From Streptomyces sp. NBC_00654 (lineage in GTDB: Bacteria > Actinomycetota > Actinomycetes > Streptomycetales > Streptomycetaceae): DNA of 64,000 bases. The translations under genes and the position numbers were made by a program. The stretch is from NCBI RefSeq assembly GCF_026341775.1, contig NZ_JAPEOB010000003.1, forward strand, positions 620,001-684,000. The letters are read 5' to 3'. Positions 1-10,108 of the stretch are shown piece by piece (the first letter of the stretch is position 1; each line of letters starts with the position of its first letter). The notes under the pieces were generated by a model. It worked only from the letters and a program-made list of their open reading frames with translations, searched no databases and was not told the origin of the DNA.

Positions 1-42
1 TCCCCGGTCGGATGTTCAGTACATCGAGTTGTCCGAGTTGTC

Positions 43-498
43 TCAGACGAGCTCGGTGACGGTGCCGCCGGCGGCGGCAATCTTCTCCTTGGCGGAGCCG
101 GAGACGGCGTCAACCGAAACCTGCAGCGCCACGGAGATCTCGCCCTGGCCAAGGACCTTGACGAGGTGGTTGTTGCGCACAGCGCCCTTGGCGACCAGAT
201 CGGCCACCGTGACCTCTCCACCCTCGGGGTAGAGCGTCGCGAGCTTGTCCAGGTTCACGACCTGGTACTCCGTGCGGAACGGGTTCTTGAAGCCCTTGAG
301 CTTCGGGAGACGCATGTGGAGGGGCATCTGGCCACCCTCGAAGCGCTCCGGAACCTGGTAACGAGCCTTCGTACCCTTGGTACCACGGCCTGCGGTCTTA
401 CCCTTGGACGCCTCACCACGACCCACACGGGTCTTGGCGGTCTTGGCGCCCGGGGCAGGCCGGAGGTTGTGGGCCTTCAGCGGGCTGTTCTCCGCCAT
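43..498 (-). CDS. rplO: 50S ribosomal protein L15
   Basis: L15 is a large-subunit protein that binds 23S rRNA late in 50S assembly. The 151-aa product begins [20 protein letters not shown] and has the Gly/Arg/Lys-rich N-terminal arm ([18 protein letters not shown]) typical of the family, followed by a globular C-terminal half. An in-frame start 18 bases upstream would add six residues but overlaps rpmD, so the ATG at 498 is preferred. It is the last spc-operon gene inside the window, one base after rpmD. secY normally follows and is presumed to lie beyond position 1, since the first 42 bases hold no start for it. Confidence 0.97.
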   Translation of the reverse strand: MAENSPLKAHNLRPAPGAKTAKTRVGRGEASKGKTAGRGTKGTKARYQVPERFEGGQMPLHMRLPKLKGFKNPFRTEYQVVNLDKLATLYPEGGEVTVADLVAKGAVRNNHLVKVLGQGEISVALQVSVDAVSGSAKEKIAAAGGTVTELV

Positions 499-499
499 G

Positions 500-682
500 T
501 CAGTCAACCTCCTCAACCGTCACGAGGTGGCGGACGGTGTGAACCATTCCGCGGAACTCGGGGCGGTCCTCCTTGACAACCGAGTCGTTCAGGCGCTTGA
601 GCCCGAGCGAACGCAGGGTGTCGCGGTGGTTCTGCTTGCTGCCGATGTACGACTTCGTCTGCGTGATCTTGAGGCGAGCCAT
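500..682 (-). CDS. rpmD: 50S ribosomal protein L30
   Basis: This 60-aa protein matches the short bacterial L30. It starts [20 protein letters not shown] and carries the [10 protein letters not shown] segment typical of the family. The start ATG at 682 shares one base with the rpsE stop (TAATG), so translation is probably coupled. A longer reading frame extends upstream but runs antisense-free through rpsE coding sequence and has no family similarity, so it was not used. It lies in the usual spc order rpsE-rpmD-rplO. Confidence 0.97.
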   Translation of the reverse strand: MARLKITQTKSYIGSKQNHRDTLRSLGLKRLNDSVVKEDRPEFRGMVHTVRHLVTVEEVD

Positions 683-1287
683 TACGCACCCGCTCCCGCA
701 CGTGCACGAAGCAGAGCCGCGGGGGCGACGTCCTCGAGGGGCAGACCGCGGCGAGCCGCGATCTCCTCGGGACGCTGCAGGCCCTTGAGGGCCGCCACGG
801 TCGCGTGCACGATGTTGATCGGGTTCGAAGAACCGAGCGACTTCGACAGGATGTCGTGAACGCCGGCGCACTCCAGAACGGCGCGCACCGGGCCACCCGC
901 GATCACACCGGTACCGGGGGAAGCAGGCTTGAGCAGGACGACGCCCGCAGCCTTCTCGCCCTGGATCGGGTGAGGGATGGTGCCCTGGATACGCGGAACC
1001 TTGAAGAAGCTCTTCTTGGCCTCTTCAACGCCCTTGGCGATGGCCGCGGGAACTTCCTTGGCCTTGCCGTATCCGACACCGACGGTGCCGTCACCATCGC
1101 CCACCACGACCAGCGCGGTGAAGCTGAAGCGACGACCACCCTTCACAACCTTGGCGACGCGGTTGATCGCGACGACGCGCTCAACGTACGCGGTCTTCTC
1201 GGCGGCGCTGGCGCCACCGTCACGGCCCTTCCGGTCCCGCCGCTCGCCGCCACCGGCACCGCTTCCGCGGCGCTGGGGTCCAGCCAT
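682..1287 (-). CDS. rpsE: 30S ribosomal protein S5
   Basis: S5 is a small-subunit protein that affects decoding fidelity and mRNA unwinding at the entry channel. The 201-aa product has an extended Gly/Arg-rich actinobacterial N-terminus (about residues 1-30), then the double-stranded RNA-binding-like domain (about 33-100, including [20 protein letters not shown]) and the C-terminal S5 domain ([20 protein letters not shown]). The spectinomycin-loop region around KVVKGGRR appears intact. It follows rplR after 47 bases and overlaps rpmD by one base. Confidence 0.98.
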   Translation of the reverse strand: MAGPQRRGSGAGGGERRDRKGRDGGASAAEKTAYVERVVAINRVAKVVKGGRRFSFTALVVVGDGDGTVGVGYGKAKEVPAAIAKGVEEAKKSFFKVPRIQGTIPHPIQGEKAAGVVLLKPASPGTGVIAGGPVRAVLECAGVHDILSKSLGSSNPINIVHATVAALKGLQRPEEIAARRGLPLEDVAPAALLRARAGAGA

Positions 1288-1334
1288 TGGAATTACCTCT
1301 CTCTGTTACGTCCGCTGTGCGTAGGAACCGGGGC

Positions 1335-1718
1335 TTAGAACTTCAGCCCGGCTTCACGGGCGGCGTCAGCCAGAGCGGCAATCCGCCCGGCGTACTGGTT
1401 ACCACCGCGGTCAAACACGACGGCCTCGACGCCTGCGGCCTTGGCACGCTCGGCGACCAGGGCGCCGACCTGCTGGGCCTGGGCGCTCTTGTCACCCTCG
1501 CCACCACGGATGGACACGTCCAGGGTCGACGCCGACGCGAGCGTGTGGCCCGCGATGTCGTCGATCACCTGAGCGACCATGTGGCGGTTGGAACGCGTCA
1601 CGACCAAGCGGGGACGCTCCGGCGAACCGGAGATGTGCTTGCGGACGCGGATGTGGCGGCGCTTGAGAGCGGCACGCTTGTACGCGTCGCCCTTGGCGAT
1701 CTTCACACCGTATGCCAT
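1335..1718 (-). CDS. rplR: 50S ribosomal protein L18
   Basis: L18 binds 5S rRNA together with L5 and L25 in the central protuberance. The 127-aa product shows the family features: a basic N-terminus ([20 protein letters not shown]), the core motif [15 protein letters not shown], and the C-terminal end [20 protein letters not shown]. The length is normal. The start lies two bases after the rplF stop, consistent with coupled translation in the spc operon. Confidence 0.98.
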   Translation of the reverse strand: MAYGVKIAKGDAYKRAALKRRHIRVRKHISGSPERPRLVVTRSNRHMVAQVIDDIAGHTLASASTLDVSIRGGEGDKSAQAQQVGALVAERAKAAGVEAVVFDRGGNQYAGRIAALADAAREAGLKF

Positions 1719-1720
1719 GG

Positions 1721-2260
1721 CTACTTACCAGCCTTTCCGACCTTGCGGCGGATGACCTCGCCCGCGTACTTGACGCCCTTGGCCTTGTACGGGTCGGGCT
1801 TCCGCAGCTTGCGGATGTTGGCGGCTACCTCGCCGACCTTCTGCTTGTCGATGCCCTCGACGCTGAGCTTCGTGGGCGACTCGACCTTGAAGGTGATGCC
1901 ATCCGGAGCCTCGATGAGGATCGGGTGGCTGTAGCCCAGGGCGAACTCCAGGTTGGAGCCCTTCGCCTGGACGCGGTAACCGACACCGCTGATCTCGAGC
2001 GCCTTGCTGTATCCCTGGGTCACACCGGTGATCATGTTCGCCACCAGCGTGCGGGACAGGCCGTGGAGGGCCTTGTTCTGACGCTCGTCGTTCGGGCGGA
2101 CGACGTTCAGAACGCCGTCCTCACCCTTGGAGACCTCGATCGGCGCTGCGACGGTGTGCGTGAGGGTTCCCTTGGGGCCCTTCACCGCGACCGTGCGGCC
2201 ATCGATGGTGACGTCCACACCGGCGGGAACCTGGATGGGGAGCTTGCCGATTCGCGACAT
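1721..2260 (-). CDS. rplF: 50S ribosomal protein L6
   Basis: L6 lies near the sarcin-ricin loop and the factor-binding site of the 50S subunit. The 179-aa product begins [20 protein letters not shown] and has two L6 domains. The C-terminal one ends with the conserved segment [20 protein letters not shown]. The start is 21 bases after rpsH and two bases separate its stop from rplR. Nothing about it is unusual. Confidence 0.98.
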   Translation of the reverse strand: MSRIGKLPIQVPAGVDVTIDGRTVAVKGPKGTLTHTVAAPIEVSKGEDGVLNVVRPNDERQNKALHGLSRTLVANMITGVTQGYSKALEISGVGYRVQAKGSNLEFALGYSHPILIEAPDGITFKVESPTKLSVEGIDKQKVGEVAANIRKLRKPDPYKAKGVKYAGEVIRRKVGKAGK

Positions 2261-2281
2261 GAGCTATTCCTCCGTTCCCGA

Positions 2282-2680
2282 CTACCAGACGTAGGCGAGG
2301 ACTTCCCCACCTACGCCCTTCTTGCTGGCCTGCTGGCCGGTCAGGAGACCGTGGGACGTGGAGATGATCGCCACGCCCAGGCCGCCGAGAACCTTCGGCA
2401 GGTTGGTGGACTTTGCGTAAACACGCAGACCCGGCTTCGAGATTCGCTTGATGCCGGCGATCGAGCGCTCGCGGTTCGGGCCGAACTTCAGCTCGAGGAC
2501 GAGGTTCTTGCCGACCTCGGCGTCCTCGACCTTCCAGCCGGTGATGAAGCCCTCCTGCTGGAGGATCTCCGCGATGTGCGACTTGATCTTGCTGTGCGGC
2601 ATCGCGACGTCGTCGTGATACGCCGAGTTCGCGTTGCGCAGACGCGTGAGCATGTCTGCGATGGGATCAGTCATGGTCAT
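2282..2680 (-). CDS. rpsH: 30S ribosomal protein S8
   Basis: S8 is a primary 16S rRNA-binding protein, and in some bacteria represses its own operon by binding the mRNA. The 132-aa product begins [18 protein letters not shown], has the rRNA-binding C-terminal half with [13 protein letters not shown], and ends [10 protein letters not shown] 224-base gap separates it from rpsZ upstream, unusually long for this operon, so a separate regulatory or processing element may lie there. rplF follows after 21 bases. Confidence 0.98.
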   Translation of the reverse strand: MTMTDPIADMLTRLRNANSAYHDDVAMPHSKIKSHIAEILQQEGFITGWKVEDAEVGKNLVLELKFGPNRERSIAGIKRISKPGLRVYAKSTNLPKVLGGLGVAIISTSHGLLTGQQASKKGVGGEVLAYVW

Positions 2681-2904
2681 GAGTTGGCCTTCGGCCTCTC
2701 TCGCCGGGGTTTCCTGTATGCGCCATCCCTCTCCCCACTCAGTGGCGGGACGGGTGCGGTGCGGGGACCTACGGCGTAGTAAGTCGGTCTTGGGCGGCAG
2801 GCGCCCAACCCTTCAAGCCTACGGCATGAAAGGAGGGGCTCCTGCCGACCAGATGCTTACCGAGAGTCTCCGGGTAATCCCAACGCCCAAAGGGCGAGGG
2901 GAAA
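2681..2904 (-). other. Long spacer between rpsZ and rpsH with a hairpin
   Basis: This 224-base spacer is the largest gap inside the spc operon. At its rpsZ end, 2884-2896 can form a short perfect hairpin (CGCCC, AAA loop, GGGCG) flanked by complementary GGTAAT and ATTACC tracts that run into the rpsZ stop codon. The rest shows no coding potential. It could be an attenuator or a processing site, and a role in S8-type feedback control is speculation. Confidence 0.4.
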
Positions 2905-3090
2905 TTACCAGGAGCTCTTGGTCACGCCCGGCAGCTCGCCACGGTGAGCCATCTCACGAAGGCACACGCGGCACAGGCCGAACTTGCGGTAGACGGAGTG
3001 GGGCCGGCCGCAGCGCTGGCAGCGGGTGTACCCGCGAACGCCGAACTTCGGCTTGCGGGCGGCCTTAGCGATCAGAGCCTTCTTCGCCAC
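2905..3090 (-). CDS. rpsZ: 30S ribosomal protein S14, zinc-binding type
   Basis: This 61-aa protein is the short zinc-ribbon S14. Four cysteines at residues 24, 27, 40 and 43 form two CxxC pairs (TRCQRCGRP and GLCRVCLRE). Streptomycetes often also keep a zinc-free paralog that is induced when zinc is scarce, so this spc-operon copy should be the zinc-replete form. It starts two bases after rplE. The gene is also called rpsN in many annotations. Confidence 0.97.
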   Translation of the reverse strand: MAKKALIAKAARKPKFGVRGYTRCQRCGRPHSVYRKFGLCRVCLREMAHRGELPGVTKSSW

Positions 3091-3092
3091 GG

Positions 3093-3650
3093 TCAGTTCT
3101 CCTTGAACGGGAAGCCGAGGTGACGAAGGAGGGCACGACCCTCGTCGTCGTTGGTCGCCGTGGTGACCACGGTGATGTCCATGCCCCGGACCCGGTCGAT
3201 CTTGTCCTGGTCGATCTCGTGGAACATGACCTGCTCCGTGAGACCGAAGGTGTAGTTGCCACGGCCGTCGAACTGCTTGGGCGACAGGCCGCGGAAGTCA
3301 CGGATACGCGGCAGCGCGAGCGACAGCGTACGGTCCAGGAACTCCCACATCCGGTCACCGCGGAGGGTGACGTGGCAGCCGATGGGCTGGCCCTCGCGCA
3401 GCTTGAACTGCGCGATGGACTTGCGGGCCTTGGTGACGGCCGGCTTCTGACCGGTGATCGTGGTGAGGTCCTTGACGGCCCCGTCGATCAGCTTGGAGTC
3501 GCGGGCGGCGTCGCCCACACCCATGTTGACCACGATCTTGACCAGACCGGGAACCTGCATGACGTTCTCGTAGGAGAACTCCTCACGCAGCTTGCCGGCG
3601 ATTTCCTCGCGGTAGCGCGTCTTGAGACGCGGCGCAGTGGTGGTAGTCAT
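3093..3650 (-). CDS. rplE: 50S ribosomal protein L5
   Basis: L5 binds 5S rRNA and contacts P-site tRNA from the central protuberance. The 185-aa product contains the family segments [39 protein letters not shown] and [20 protein letters not shown]. Its ATG shares one base with the rplX stop, and rpsZ follows after two bases. The length is normal for actinobacteria. Confidence 0.98.
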   Translation of the reverse strand: MTTTTAPRLKTRYREEIAGKLREEFSYENVMQVPGLVKIVVNMGVGDAARDSKLIDGAVKDLTTITGQKPAVTKARKSIAQFKLREGQPIGCHVTLRGDRMWEFLDRTLSLALPRIRDFRGLSPKQFDGRGNYTFGLTEQVMFHEIDQDKIDRVRGMDITVVTTATNDDEGRALLRHLGFPFKEN

Positions 3651-3973
3651 CAGATGTCCTCACCGGTGCGCTTGGCAACGCGGATCTTGTTGCCCTCGTC
3701 GTCAAAGCGGTAGCCGACGCGAGTAACGACCTTGTTGCCGTCCTTCTCAACAACCAGCTGCACGTTGCTGACGTGGACGGGAGCCTCGGTCGTCACAATG
3801 CCACCGGTCTGCGAACCGCGAGCGGTCTGACCGGCCTTCGTGTGCTTCTTGACCCGGTTGACACCCTCGACGAGGACGCGGTCCTGAGCAGGGTAGGCAA
3901 CGATGACCTTGCCCTGCTTGCCCTTGTCCTTACCGGTGATGACCTGAACCAGGTCGCCCTTCTTGATCTTCAT
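3650..3973 (-). CDS. rplX: 50S ribosomal protein L24
   Basis: L24 is an early 50S assembly initiator. The 107-aa product begins [20 protein letters not shown], a clear KOW motif, and continues with [19 protein letters not shown]. It lies two bases after rplN and overlaps rplE by one base, so the three are probably translationally coupled. Confidence 0.98.
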   Translation of the reverse strand: MKIKKGDLVQVITGKDKGKQGKVIVAYPAQDRVLVEGVNRVKKHTKAGQTARGSQTGGIVTTEAPVHVSNVQLVVEKDGNKVVTRVGYRFDDEGNKIRVAKRTGEDI

Positions 3974-3975
3974 GC

Positions 3976-4344
3976 TTACAGCACCTCCGGCGCGAGCGAG
4001 ATGATCTTCATGAACTTCTTCTCGCGCAGCTCTCGGCCAACCGGGCCAAAGATGCGGGTGCCGCGGGGGTCGCCGTCGTTCTTCAGAATGACGGCGGCGT
4101 TCTCGTCGAAGCGGATGTACGAGCCATCCTGACGACGACGCTCCTTGACGGTGCGAACGATGACGGCCTTGACGACGTCACCCTTCTTCACGTTGCCACC
4201 GGGGATCGCGTCCTTGACGGTGGCGACGATGACGTCACCGATACCCGCGTAGCGGCGACCCGAGCCACCGAGAACACGAATGGTGAGAATTTCCTTCGCA
4301 CCCGTGTTGTCGGCGACGCGCAGTCGCGACTCCTGCTGGATCAC
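3976..4344 (-). CDS. rplN: 50S ribosomal protein L14
   Basis: L14 lies at the subunit interface and forms a bridge with 16S rRNA. The 122-aa product begins [20 protein letters not shown] and carries the signature [17 protein letters not shown] and the C-terminal [21 protein letters not shown]. It is the first gene of the spc operon. A 129-base spacer containing a hairpin lies between it and rpsQ, so it may have its own transcription signals as well as read-through from S10. Confidence 0.98.
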   Translation of the reverse strand: MIQQESRLRVADNTGAKEILTIRVLGGSGRRYAGIGDVIVATVKDAIPGGNVKKGDVVKAVIVRTVKERRRQDGSYIRFDENAAVILKNDGDPRGTRIFGPVGRELREKKFMKIISLAPEVL

Positions 4345-4449
4345 GTCTATCTCCTGATCGTCTGCCGGTTCCCGGCGGGGAGCTCCATGAGTGACTTACG
4401 AGGACGTAAGCGACCTGCGGAGACTCCCCACCGAGCCTGGCGGAACTTG

Positions 4450-4471
4450 CCTGAGGGGAATGCCCCTCAGG
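4450..4471 (-). terminator. Hairpin between the S10 and spc operons
   Basis: CCTGAGGGG (4450-4458) and CCCCTCAGG (4463-4471) form a perfect 9-bp stem with a 4-base loop. It begins two bases after the rpsQ stop. No clear U-tract follows on the minus strand, so it is more likely an attenuator, a partial terminator or an mRNA 3' stabiliser than a full stop. Confidence 0.6.
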
Positions 4472-4473
4472 AA

Positions 4474-4758
4474 TTACTTGGCCTTCTCGAGGATCTCGAC
4501 GATGCGCCAGCGCTTCGAGGCGGACAGCGGCCGGGTCTCCATGATGATGACACGGTCGCCGACGCCGGCAGCGTTCTGCTCGTCGTGGGCCTTGAGCTTG
4601 TTCGTACGGCGGATGACCTTGCCGTACAGCGCGTGCTTGACACGGTCCTCGACAGCGACGACGACGGTCTTGTCCATCTTGTCGCTGACGACCAGACCCT
4701 CACGGGTCTTGCGGAAACCGCGGTCGGTGTTGGTCTCAGTCACAGTCTTCTCGCTCAT
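4474..4758 (-). CDS. rpsQ: 30S ribosomal protein S17
   Basis: S17 is a primary 16S rRNA-binding protein with an OB fold. The 94-aa product has the motif [20 protein letters not shown], followed by [16 protein letters not shown] and [20 protein letters not shown]. Its start shares one base with the rpmC stop. It is the last S10-operon gene and is followed directly by a hairpin. Confidence 0.98.
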   Translation of the reverse strand: MSEKTVTETNTDRGFRKTREGLVVSDKMDKTVVVAVEDRVKHALYGKVIRRTNKLKAHDEQNAAGVGDRVIIMETRPLSASKRWRIVEILEKAK

Positions 4759-4982
4759 CAGACGCTCTCCACCGTCTCGATGCCCAGCTCGCGCTCACGC
4801 ATCAGGGTGTAGATCCGGGCGATGTCCTTACGGACGGACTTGAGCCGGCCGTGGTTCTCGAGCTGACCAGTCGCCGCCTGGAAGCGGAGGTTGAACAGCT
4901 CTTCCTTGGCCTCGCGGAGCTTGTTGAGAAGCTCCTCGTTGCCCAGCTCGCGCAGCTCGGACGCCTTGGTACCGGCCGACAT
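4758..4982 (-). CDS. rpmC: 50S ribosomal protein L29
   Basis: L29 lies beside the peptide exit tunnel, where signal recognition particle and trigger factor dock. The 74-aa product begins [20 protein letters not shown] and has the family motif [24 protein letters not shown] one codon upstream is also possible. The ATG at 4982 was chosen because it overlaps the rplP stop in a TGATG arrangement. Confidence 0.96.
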   Translation of the reverse strand: MSAGTKASELRELGNEELLNKLREAKEELFNLRFQAATGQLENHGRLKSVRKDIARIYTLMRERELGIETVESV

Positions 4983-5401
4983 CACGACTCACCTGCCTCG
5001 CGCCGAACGATCCGGCACTTCATCGGAAGCTTGTGAGCAGCGCGGGTAAGCGCCTCACGAGCAATCTTCTCGTTCGGGTAGGACAGCTCGAACATCACCC
5101 GACCGGGCTTGACGTTCGCGATCCACCACTCGGGAGAACCCTTACCGGAACCCATGCGGGTCTCGGCAGGCTTCTTCGTCAGGGGGCGGTCCGGGTAGAT
5201 GTTGATCCAGACCTTGCCGCCACGCTTGATGTGGCGGGTCATCGCGATACGAGCTGCCTCGATCTGGCGGTTCGTCACGTACGCCGGAGTCAGCGCCTGG
5301 ATGCCGTACTCGCCGAACGCAACCTGCGTGCCACCCTTGGACATACCGCTGCGCTTCGGGTGGTGCTGCTTGCGGTGCTTGACCCTACGGGGGATCAGCA
5401 T
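4982..5401 (-). CDS. rplP: 50S ribosomal protein L16
   Basis: L16 helps shape the A-site tRNA elbow contact and the peptidyl-transferase region. The 139-aa product begins [20 protein letters not shown] and contains [20 protein letters not shown] and [20 protein letters not shown], both family signatures. It starts five bases after rpsC and overlaps rpmC by one base. Confidence 0.98.
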   Translation of the reverse strand: MLIPRRVKHRKQHHPKRSGMSKGGTQVAFGEYGIQALTPAYVTNRQIEAARIAMTRHIKRGGKVWINIYPDRPLTKKPAETRMGSGKGSPEWWIANVKPGRVMFELSYPNEKIAREALTRAAHKLPMKCRIVRREAGES

Positions 5402-5406
5402 TTCGG

Positions 5407-6243
5407 TCAGGCCTCCGTTCCGGTGCTCTCAGCAGCCGGAGCAGCGGCGGCGGGAGCGTCGGCCTTGGGGGCCTCGGCTGCCGGCGACTGCTGCGGCTTG
5501 CGGCCGCGACCGCCACGCTCGCCACCACGGCCACCGCGGCCGGCCGGGCGGTCAGCGCCGCCACGAGCCGGACGGTTGCCGGCGCGGGCTGCGGCGTTCT
5601 CGGCGCGGACCTCGGCGATGTTCTTGACGTCGCCCTTGTAGATCCAGACCTTCACGCCGATGCGGCCGAAGGTCGTCTTGGCCTCGAAGAAGCCGTAGTC
5701 GACGTTCGCACGGAGCGTGTGCAGGGGCACGCGGCCCTCGCGGTAGAACTCCGAGCGGGACATCTCGGCGCCGCCGAGGCGACCACCGCACTGGATCTTG
5801 ATGCCCTTGGCGCCGGCCTTCATCGAGCTCTGCATGCTCTTGCGCATGGCACGACGGAAGGAGACGCGGGAGGAGAGCTGCTCGGCGACGGCCTGGGCCA
5901 CCAGCTGAGCGTCCACCTCGGGGTTCTTGACCTCGAGGATGTTCAGCTGGACCTGCTTGCCGGTCAGCTTCTCCAGCTCGCCACGGATGCGATCGGCCTC
6001 GGCGCCGCGGCGGCCGATGACGATGCCCGGACGGGCGGTGTGGATGTCAACGCGGACGCGGTCGCGGGTGCGCTCGATCTCGACCTTCGAGATGCCGGCC
6101 CGCTCCATGCCCTTCGTCATCATGCGACGAATGGCGACGTCTTCCTTGACGTAGTCCTTGTACAGCTTGTCGGCGTACCAACGGGACTTGAAGTCCGTGG
6201 TAATGCCGAGCCGGAACCCGTGCGGGTTTACCTTCTGGCCCAT
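5407..6243 (-). CDS. rpsC: 30S ribosomal protein S3
   Basis: S3 is part of the mRNA entry tunnel and its helicase activity. The 278-aa product has the N-terminal KH domain ([20 protein letters not shown], near residue 80) and the C-terminal S3 domain with [20 protein letters not shown]. Beyond about residue 220 lies a low-complexity tail rich in Arg/Gly, then Ala/Pro, which makes it longer than the roughly 230 aa of many bacteria. Such tails are usual in streptomycetes. Its start overlaps the rplV stop by one base. Confidence 0.98.
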   Translation of the reverse strand: MGQKVNPHGFRLGITTDFKSRWYADKLYKDYVKEDVAIRRMMTKGMERAGISKVEIERTRDRVRVDIHTARPGIVIGRRGAEADRIRGELEKLTGKQVQLNILEVKNPEVDAQLVAQAVAEQLSSRVSFRRAMRKSMQSSMKAGAKGIKIQCGGRLGGAEMSRSEFYREGRVPLHTLRANVDYGFFEAKTTFGRIGVKVWIYKGDVKNIAEVRAENAAARAGNRPARGGADRPAGRGGRGGERGGRGRKPQQSPAAEAPKADAPAAAAPAAESTGTEA

Positions 6244-6590
6244 TACCGGGTTCCTTCCTTGCTGCTGACGACCACGGTGATGTGGCTGGTCCGCTTACGG
6301 ATCCGGTAGGCACGGCCCTGAGCACGCGGACGGAACCGCTTCAGGGTCGGGCCCTCGTCCACGTACGCCTCGCTGATGACCAGCGAAGAGGCGTCGGTGT
6401 GGTCGTAGTTGTGTGCAGCGTTGGCAATGGCGCTGTCAAGCACCTTGCCAACCGGCACGCTCGCGGCCTGCGGGGCGAAACGCAGGACCGCCTGAGCCTC
6501 CGTGGCATCCATGCCACGGATGAGGTCCACCACGCGGCGGGCCTTCATGGGCGTGACGCGGATGTACCGCGCCTGGGCCCTGGCTTCCAT
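6243..6590 (-). CDS. rplV: 50S ribosomal protein L22
   Basis: L22 sends a beta-hairpin into the peptide exit tunnel at the macrolide site. The 115-aa product begins [20 protein letters not shown] and ends with the hairpin and tail [19 protein letters not shown]. An in-frame start 36 bases upstream would add 12 residues. The ATG at 6590 was chosen because GAAGGGA precedes it at good spacing and the family normally starts there. It overlaps rpsC by one base. Confidence 0.97.
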   Translation of the reverse strand: MEARAQARYIRVTPMKARRVVDLIRGMDATEAQAVLRFAPQAASVPVGKVLDSAIANAAHNYDHTDASSLVISEAYVDEGPTLKRFRPRAQGRAYRIRKRTSHITVVVSSKEGTR

Positions 6591-6632
6591 GGTTGTCCCT
6601 TCGGTGTAAGTCATAGTCGTTTCCACCCCGCG

Positions 6633-6914
6633 CTAGCGGCGCTTCGACTTCCGGTCGTCCTTGACGTGGCCGCGGAAGGTGCGAGTCGGCGAGAACTCGC
6701 CGAGCTTGTGGCCGACCATCGACTCGGTGACGAACACCGGGACGTGGATCTTGCCGTTGTGCACCGCGATGGTGTGACCCAGCATGGCCGGGACGATCAT
6801 CGAGCGACGGGACCAGGTCTTGATGACGTTCTTGGTGCCTGCCTCGTTCTGTACGTCCACCTTCTTGATGAGGTGGCCGTCGACGAAGGGCCCCTTCTTG
6901 AGACTGCGCGGCAT
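6633..6914 (-). CDS. rpsS: 30S ribosomal protein S19
   Basis: S19 lies in the head of the small subunit near the A-site finger. The 93-aa product begins [20 protein letters not shown] and shows the family motifs [20 protein letters not shown] and [18 protein letters not shown]. It starts 12 bases after rplB. A 42-base gap leads to rplV. Confidence 0.98.
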   Translation of the reverse strand: MPRSLKKGPFVDGHLIKKVDVQNEAGTKNVIKTWSRRSMIVPAMLGHTIAVHNGKIHVPVFVTESMVGHKLGEFSPTRTFRGHVKDDRKSKRR

Positions 6915-6926
6915 CTAAACCCGCTC

Positions 6927-7763
6927 CTAGCGCTTCTTGTTCGTCTTGCGGCGGCGGACGATGTACTTGTTGCTCGCCTTCTTGGGAGAACGAGTACGAC
7001 CCTCCTTCTGACCCCACGGCGAGACCGGGTGACGACCACCGGAGGTCTTGCCTTCACCACCACCGTGCGGGTGGTCAACCGGGTTCATCGCGACACCGCG
7101 GACGGTCGGGCGAACGCCCTTCCAGCGCATACGGCCGGCCTTGCCCCAGTTGATGTTCGACTGCTCGGCGTTGCCGACCTCACCGATCGTGGCGCGGCAG
7201 CGGGCGTCGACCAGGCGGATCTCACCCGACGGCATACGAAGGTGGGCCATGGTGCCCTCCTTCGCCAGCAGCTGCACGGAGGCACCCGCGGAACGGGCGA
7301 ACTTCGCGCCGCCGCCGGGCCGCAGCTCGATGGCGTGGATGGTCGTACCGACCGGGATGTTGCGCAGCGCCAGGTTGTTGCCCGGCTTGATGTCTGCGGT
7401 CGGACCGTTCTCGACACGGTCACCCTGCGACAGGCCACGGGGAGCGACGATGTAACGCTTCTCGCCGTCCGCGTAGTGCAGCAGCGCGATGCGCGCGGTG
7501 CGGTTCGGGTCGTACTCGATGTGCGCGACCTTGGCCGGCACGCCGTCCTTGTCGTGACGACGGAAGTCGATCACACGGTAGGCGCGCTTGTGGCCACCAC
7601 CCTGGTGGCGAACGGTCACACGACCGGCGTTGTTACGGCCGCCCTTGCTGTGCAGGGGGCGGACCAGCGACTTCTCCGGCGTGGACCGCGTGATCTCGAC
7701 AAAGTCGGCGACGCTGGAGCCACGACGGCCCGGGGTCGTCGGCTTGTACTTGCGGATACCCAT
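6927..7763 (-). CDS. rplB: 50S ribosomal protein L2
   Basis: L2 is a primary 23S rRNA-binding protein required for subunit association and peptidyl transfer. The 278-aa product has the N-terminal OB-like domain and the C-terminal SH3-like domain, with the near-invariant segment [18 protein letters not shown], whose histidine lies near the catalytic centre. Length and sequence are typical. It follows rplW after 39 bases and precedes rpsS by 12. Confidence 0.99.
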   Translation of the reverse strand: MGIRKYKPTTPGRRGSSVADFVEITRSTPEKSLVRPLHSKGGRNNAGRVTVRHQGGGHKRAYRVIDFRRHDKDGVPAKVAHIEYDPNRTARIALLHYADGEKRYIVAPRGLSQGDRVENGPTADIKPGNNLALRNIPVGTTIHAIELRPGGGAKFARSAGASVQLLAKEGTMAHLRMPSGEIRLVDARCRATIGEVGNAEQSNINWGKAGRMRWKGVRPTVRGVAMNPVDHPHGGGEGKTSGGRHPVSPWGQKEGRTRSPKKASNKYIVRRRKTNKKR

Positions 7764-7802
7764 TTCTCAGTCCTCGTCCGATTCCGGACGACTCGACCTC
7801 CG

Positions 7803-8126
7803 TCAGGAGGTCGGGCCGCCGAAGATGTCGATACGGTCGCCCTCGGCGAGGGTCACGATGGCGCGCTTGGTGTCAGCACGCTTGCCGAAGCCGGTCTTGG
7901 TCCGCTTGCGCTTGCCCTGCCGGTTGATCGTGTTGACCCCGGTGACCTTGACCGAGAAGACCGCTTCCACGGCCTGCTTGATCTGGGTCTTGTTGGAGCC
8001 GGGCGCGACGATGAACGTGTACTTGTTCTCGTCGAGCAGCGCGTAGCTCTTCTCGGAGACCACGGGCTTGACGAGAACGTCACGCGGGTCCGAGTACGTC
8101 TTGCTGGTAACGGTCGCCTCGCTCAT
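7803..8126 (-). CDS. rplW: 50S ribosomal protein L23
   Basis: L23 forms the docking site for trigger factor and SRP at the tunnel exit. The 107-aa product contains [20 protein letters not shown] and the loop region [20 protein letters not shown]. Its start shares one base with the rplD stop (coupled translation). Length is slightly greater than the enterobacterial protein because of a short N-terminal extension. Confidence 0.98.
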   Translation of the reverse strand: MSEATVTSKTYSDPRDVLVKPVVSEKSYALLDENKYTFIVAPGSNKTQIKQAVEAVFSVKVTGVNTINRQGKRKRTKTGFGKRADTKRAIVTLAEGDRIDIFGGPTS

Positions 8127-8776
8127 CAGGCGTCGCTCCCTTCGGTCTCAGCGGTCTGGGGGCCAGACACGAAGGACTCGAAAGCGGCCTGGGTGAAGAC
8201 CACGTCGTCAGAGACGATCACGTCGTACGTGTTCAGCTGGCCCGGCTCCAGGATGTGCACCTGGGGCAGGTTGCGTGCGGACAGCCACGCGGCCTCGTCG
8301 GCGCGGTCGACGACCAGGAGCACGTTGTTGCGCTCACTGATCTTGCCGAGCAGCGTCTTGGCGGCCTTCGTGGAGATCGCACCCTCGACCACGCCGGTGA
8401 CGACGTGGATACGGGAGTGACGCGCCCGGTCGGAGAGGGCACCGCGCAGGGCGGCGGCCTTCATCTTCTTCGGGGTGCGCTGCGAGTAGTCACGCGGCTG
8501 CGGGCCGTGGACGACGCCACCGCCGGCGAACTGCGGCGCACGGGTCGAACCCTGGCGCGCGCGGCCGGTGCCCTTCTGGCGGTACGGCTTGCGGCCACCG
8601 CCTCGGACCTCGGCGCGGGTCTTGGTCTTGTGCGTGCCCTGACGGGCAGCTGCCAGCTGTGCGACGACGACCTGGTGGATCAGCGGAACGCTGGTCTTGG
8701 CGTCGAAGATCTCCGCGGGGAGCTCGACGGTACCGGCCTTGTCGCCTGCCGGCGAAAGGATGTCAATGGTGCTCAT
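8126..8776 (-). CDS. rplD: 50S ribosomal protein L4
   Basis: L4 lines the exit tunnel and, in E. coli, represses the S10 operon by acting on its leader. The 216-aa product begins [20 protein letters not shown] and contains the tunnel loop [20 protein letters not shown] and [21 protein letters not shown] longer frame extends upstream into rplC but lacks family similarity, so the ATG at 8776, four bases after rplC, was chosen. Whether L4 controls this operon in Streptomyces cannot be read from the sequence. Confidence 0.98.
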   Translation of the reverse strand: MSTIDILSPAGDKAGTVELPAEIFDAKTSVPLIHQVVVAQLAAARQGTHKTKTRAEVRGGGRKPYRQKGTGRARQGSTRAPQFAGGGVVHGPQPRDYSQRTPKKMKAAALRGALSDRARHSRIHVVTGVVEGAISTKAAKTLLGKISERNNVLLVVDRADEAAWLSARNLPQVHILEPGQLNTYDVIVSDDVVFTQAAFESFVSGPQTAETEGSDA

Positions 8777-8780
8777 TACC

Positions 8781-9425
8781 TCAAGCCCCCTTGGCCGCGG
8801 TACGGACCAGGACGAGGCCGCCGTTCGGACCGGGGACCGCGCCCTTGATGAGGAGCAGACCCTTCTCCGCGTCAACCGCGTGGATGGTCAGGTTCTGGGT
8901 GGTGACCCGCTCGTTGCCCATGCGACCCGCCATGCGCATGCCCTTGAAGACACGGCCGGGGGTGGCACAGCCACCGATGGAGCCGGGCGAACGGTGCTTG
9001 CGCTGCACGCCGTGGCCGGCGCCGAGGCCCTTGAAGTTGTGACGCTTCATGACACCGGCGAAGCCCTTGCCCTTGCTCTTGCCCGTGACGTCAACCTTGA
9101 CGCCGGACTCGAACACCTCGGCAGTGACCTCCTGGCCCAGCGTGTACTCGCTGGCGTCAGGGGTGCGGAGCTCCACCAGGTGGCGGCGCGGGGTGACGTC
9201 GGCCTTGGCGAAGTGGCCCTTGAGGGGCTTGTTCACCTTGCGCGGGTCGATCTCGCCGAAGGCGATCTGGACCGACTCGTAGCCGTCGTTGTCGTTGGTG
9301 CGGACCTGGGTCACGACGCAGGGCCCGGCCTTGACGACGGTCACCGGGACGACCCGGTTGTTCTCGTCCCAGACCTGGGTCATGCCGAGCTTCTCGCCCA
9401 GGACGCCCTTAATGTTCTTAGCCAT
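8781..9425 (-). CDS. rplC: 50S ribosomal protein L3
   Basis: L3 is an early assembly protein that reaches toward the peptidyl-transferase centre. The 214-aa product begins [20 protein letters not shown] and has the central loop with [20 protein letters not shown] and the signature [21 protein letters not shown] longer open frame exists upstream over rpsJ, but the ATG at 9425 gives the normal length and lies 13 bases after rpsJ. Confidence 0.98.
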   Translation of the reverse strand: MAKNIKGVLGEKLGMTQVWDENNRVVPVTVVKAGPCVVTQVRTNDNDGYESVQIAFGEIDPRKVNKPLKGHFAKADVTPRRHLVELRTPDASEYTLGQEVTAEVFESGVKVDVTGKSKGKGFAGVMKRHNFKGLGAGHGVQRKHRSPGSIGGCATPGRVFKGMRMAGRMGNERVTTQNLTIHAVDAEKGLLLIKGAVPGPNGGLVLVRTAAKGA

Positions 9426-9438
9426 CTCGCGCGTCACC

Positions 9439-9747
9439 TCAGAGCTTGATCTCGATGTCGACGCCCGCCGGCAGGTCGAGACGCATGAGCGAGTCAACCG
9501 TCTTCGGCGTGGGGTCGAGGATGTCGATGAGGCGCTTGTGCGTGCGCATCTCGAAGTGCTCGCGCGAGTCCTTGTACTTGTGCGGCGACTTGATGACGCA
9601 GTACACGTTCTTCTCAGTGGGCAGCGGCACCGGGCCCGCGACCGACGCACCAGTGCGGGTCACCGTCTCGACGATCTTCTTCGCCGAAGAGTCGATGACC
9701 TCGTGGTCGTAGGCCTTGAGCCGGATGCGGATCTTCTGTCCCGCCAT
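9439..9747 (-). CDS. rpsJ: 30S ribosomal protein S10 (NusE)
   Basis: S10 is a small-subunit head protein and also NusE, a partner of NusB in antitermination and of NusG in coupling transcription to translation. The 102-aa product begins [20 protein letters not shown] and carries the family motif [20 protein letters not shown]. It is the first gene of the S10 operon. The leader upstream is long, about 355 nt from the candidate promoter. Confidence 0.99.
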   Translation of the reverse strand: MAGQKIRIRLKAYDHEVIDSSAKKIVETVTRTGASVAGPVPLPTEKNVYCVIKSPHKYKDSREHFEMRTHKRLIDILDPTPKTVDSLMRLDLPAGVDIEIKL

Positions 9748-10108
9748 GGCTACTAGTAGTCCTGTCTCTCGAAACGCTCTGGAACCCGGGGGTTCTCGTA
9801 ACTCCTCCGCCGACCCACGCGGTCGGGCGTGTCGCATCCCCTCTACGAAAATCTCCCGAAGGAGATCCCAACCAAGGGGGTGCGGGCCCGAGGACCGCGG
9901 AACCGGGGGCGGAACACCCACCGGGTGCCTGGCCGGCGCCCTGCTTTACTTCCCGGAAGATTCCCGTACGTCCGGCCCGCATGGGGCCGACGAGTACTGT
10001 GGGACTCGCTTCCGGTCCTCCCGGCGGGAGGCGCGCAGCATTGACACTCAACCGAGCAACCTGGTCAGTGTGCCATACGGGGTGTGAGCCTGGCCAATCG
10101 GGCCCAGG
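9748..10108 (-). promoter_or_regulatory. S10 operon leader region
   Basis: This stretch between the candidate promoter and rpsJ holds no convincing gene. It is long enough to form an mRNA leader. A small GC hairpin (CCTCCC, GGC loop, GGGAGG) sits near 10018-10032. In E. coli the S10 leader mediates L4 control, but no E. coli-like structure is recognisable here, so regulation through it is an inference from length and position. Confidence 0.45.

Noticed and set aside
43..9747. An insertion or rearrangement inside the S10-spc operons
   Set aside because: The gene order from rpsJ to rplO is complete and standard; only spacing differs.
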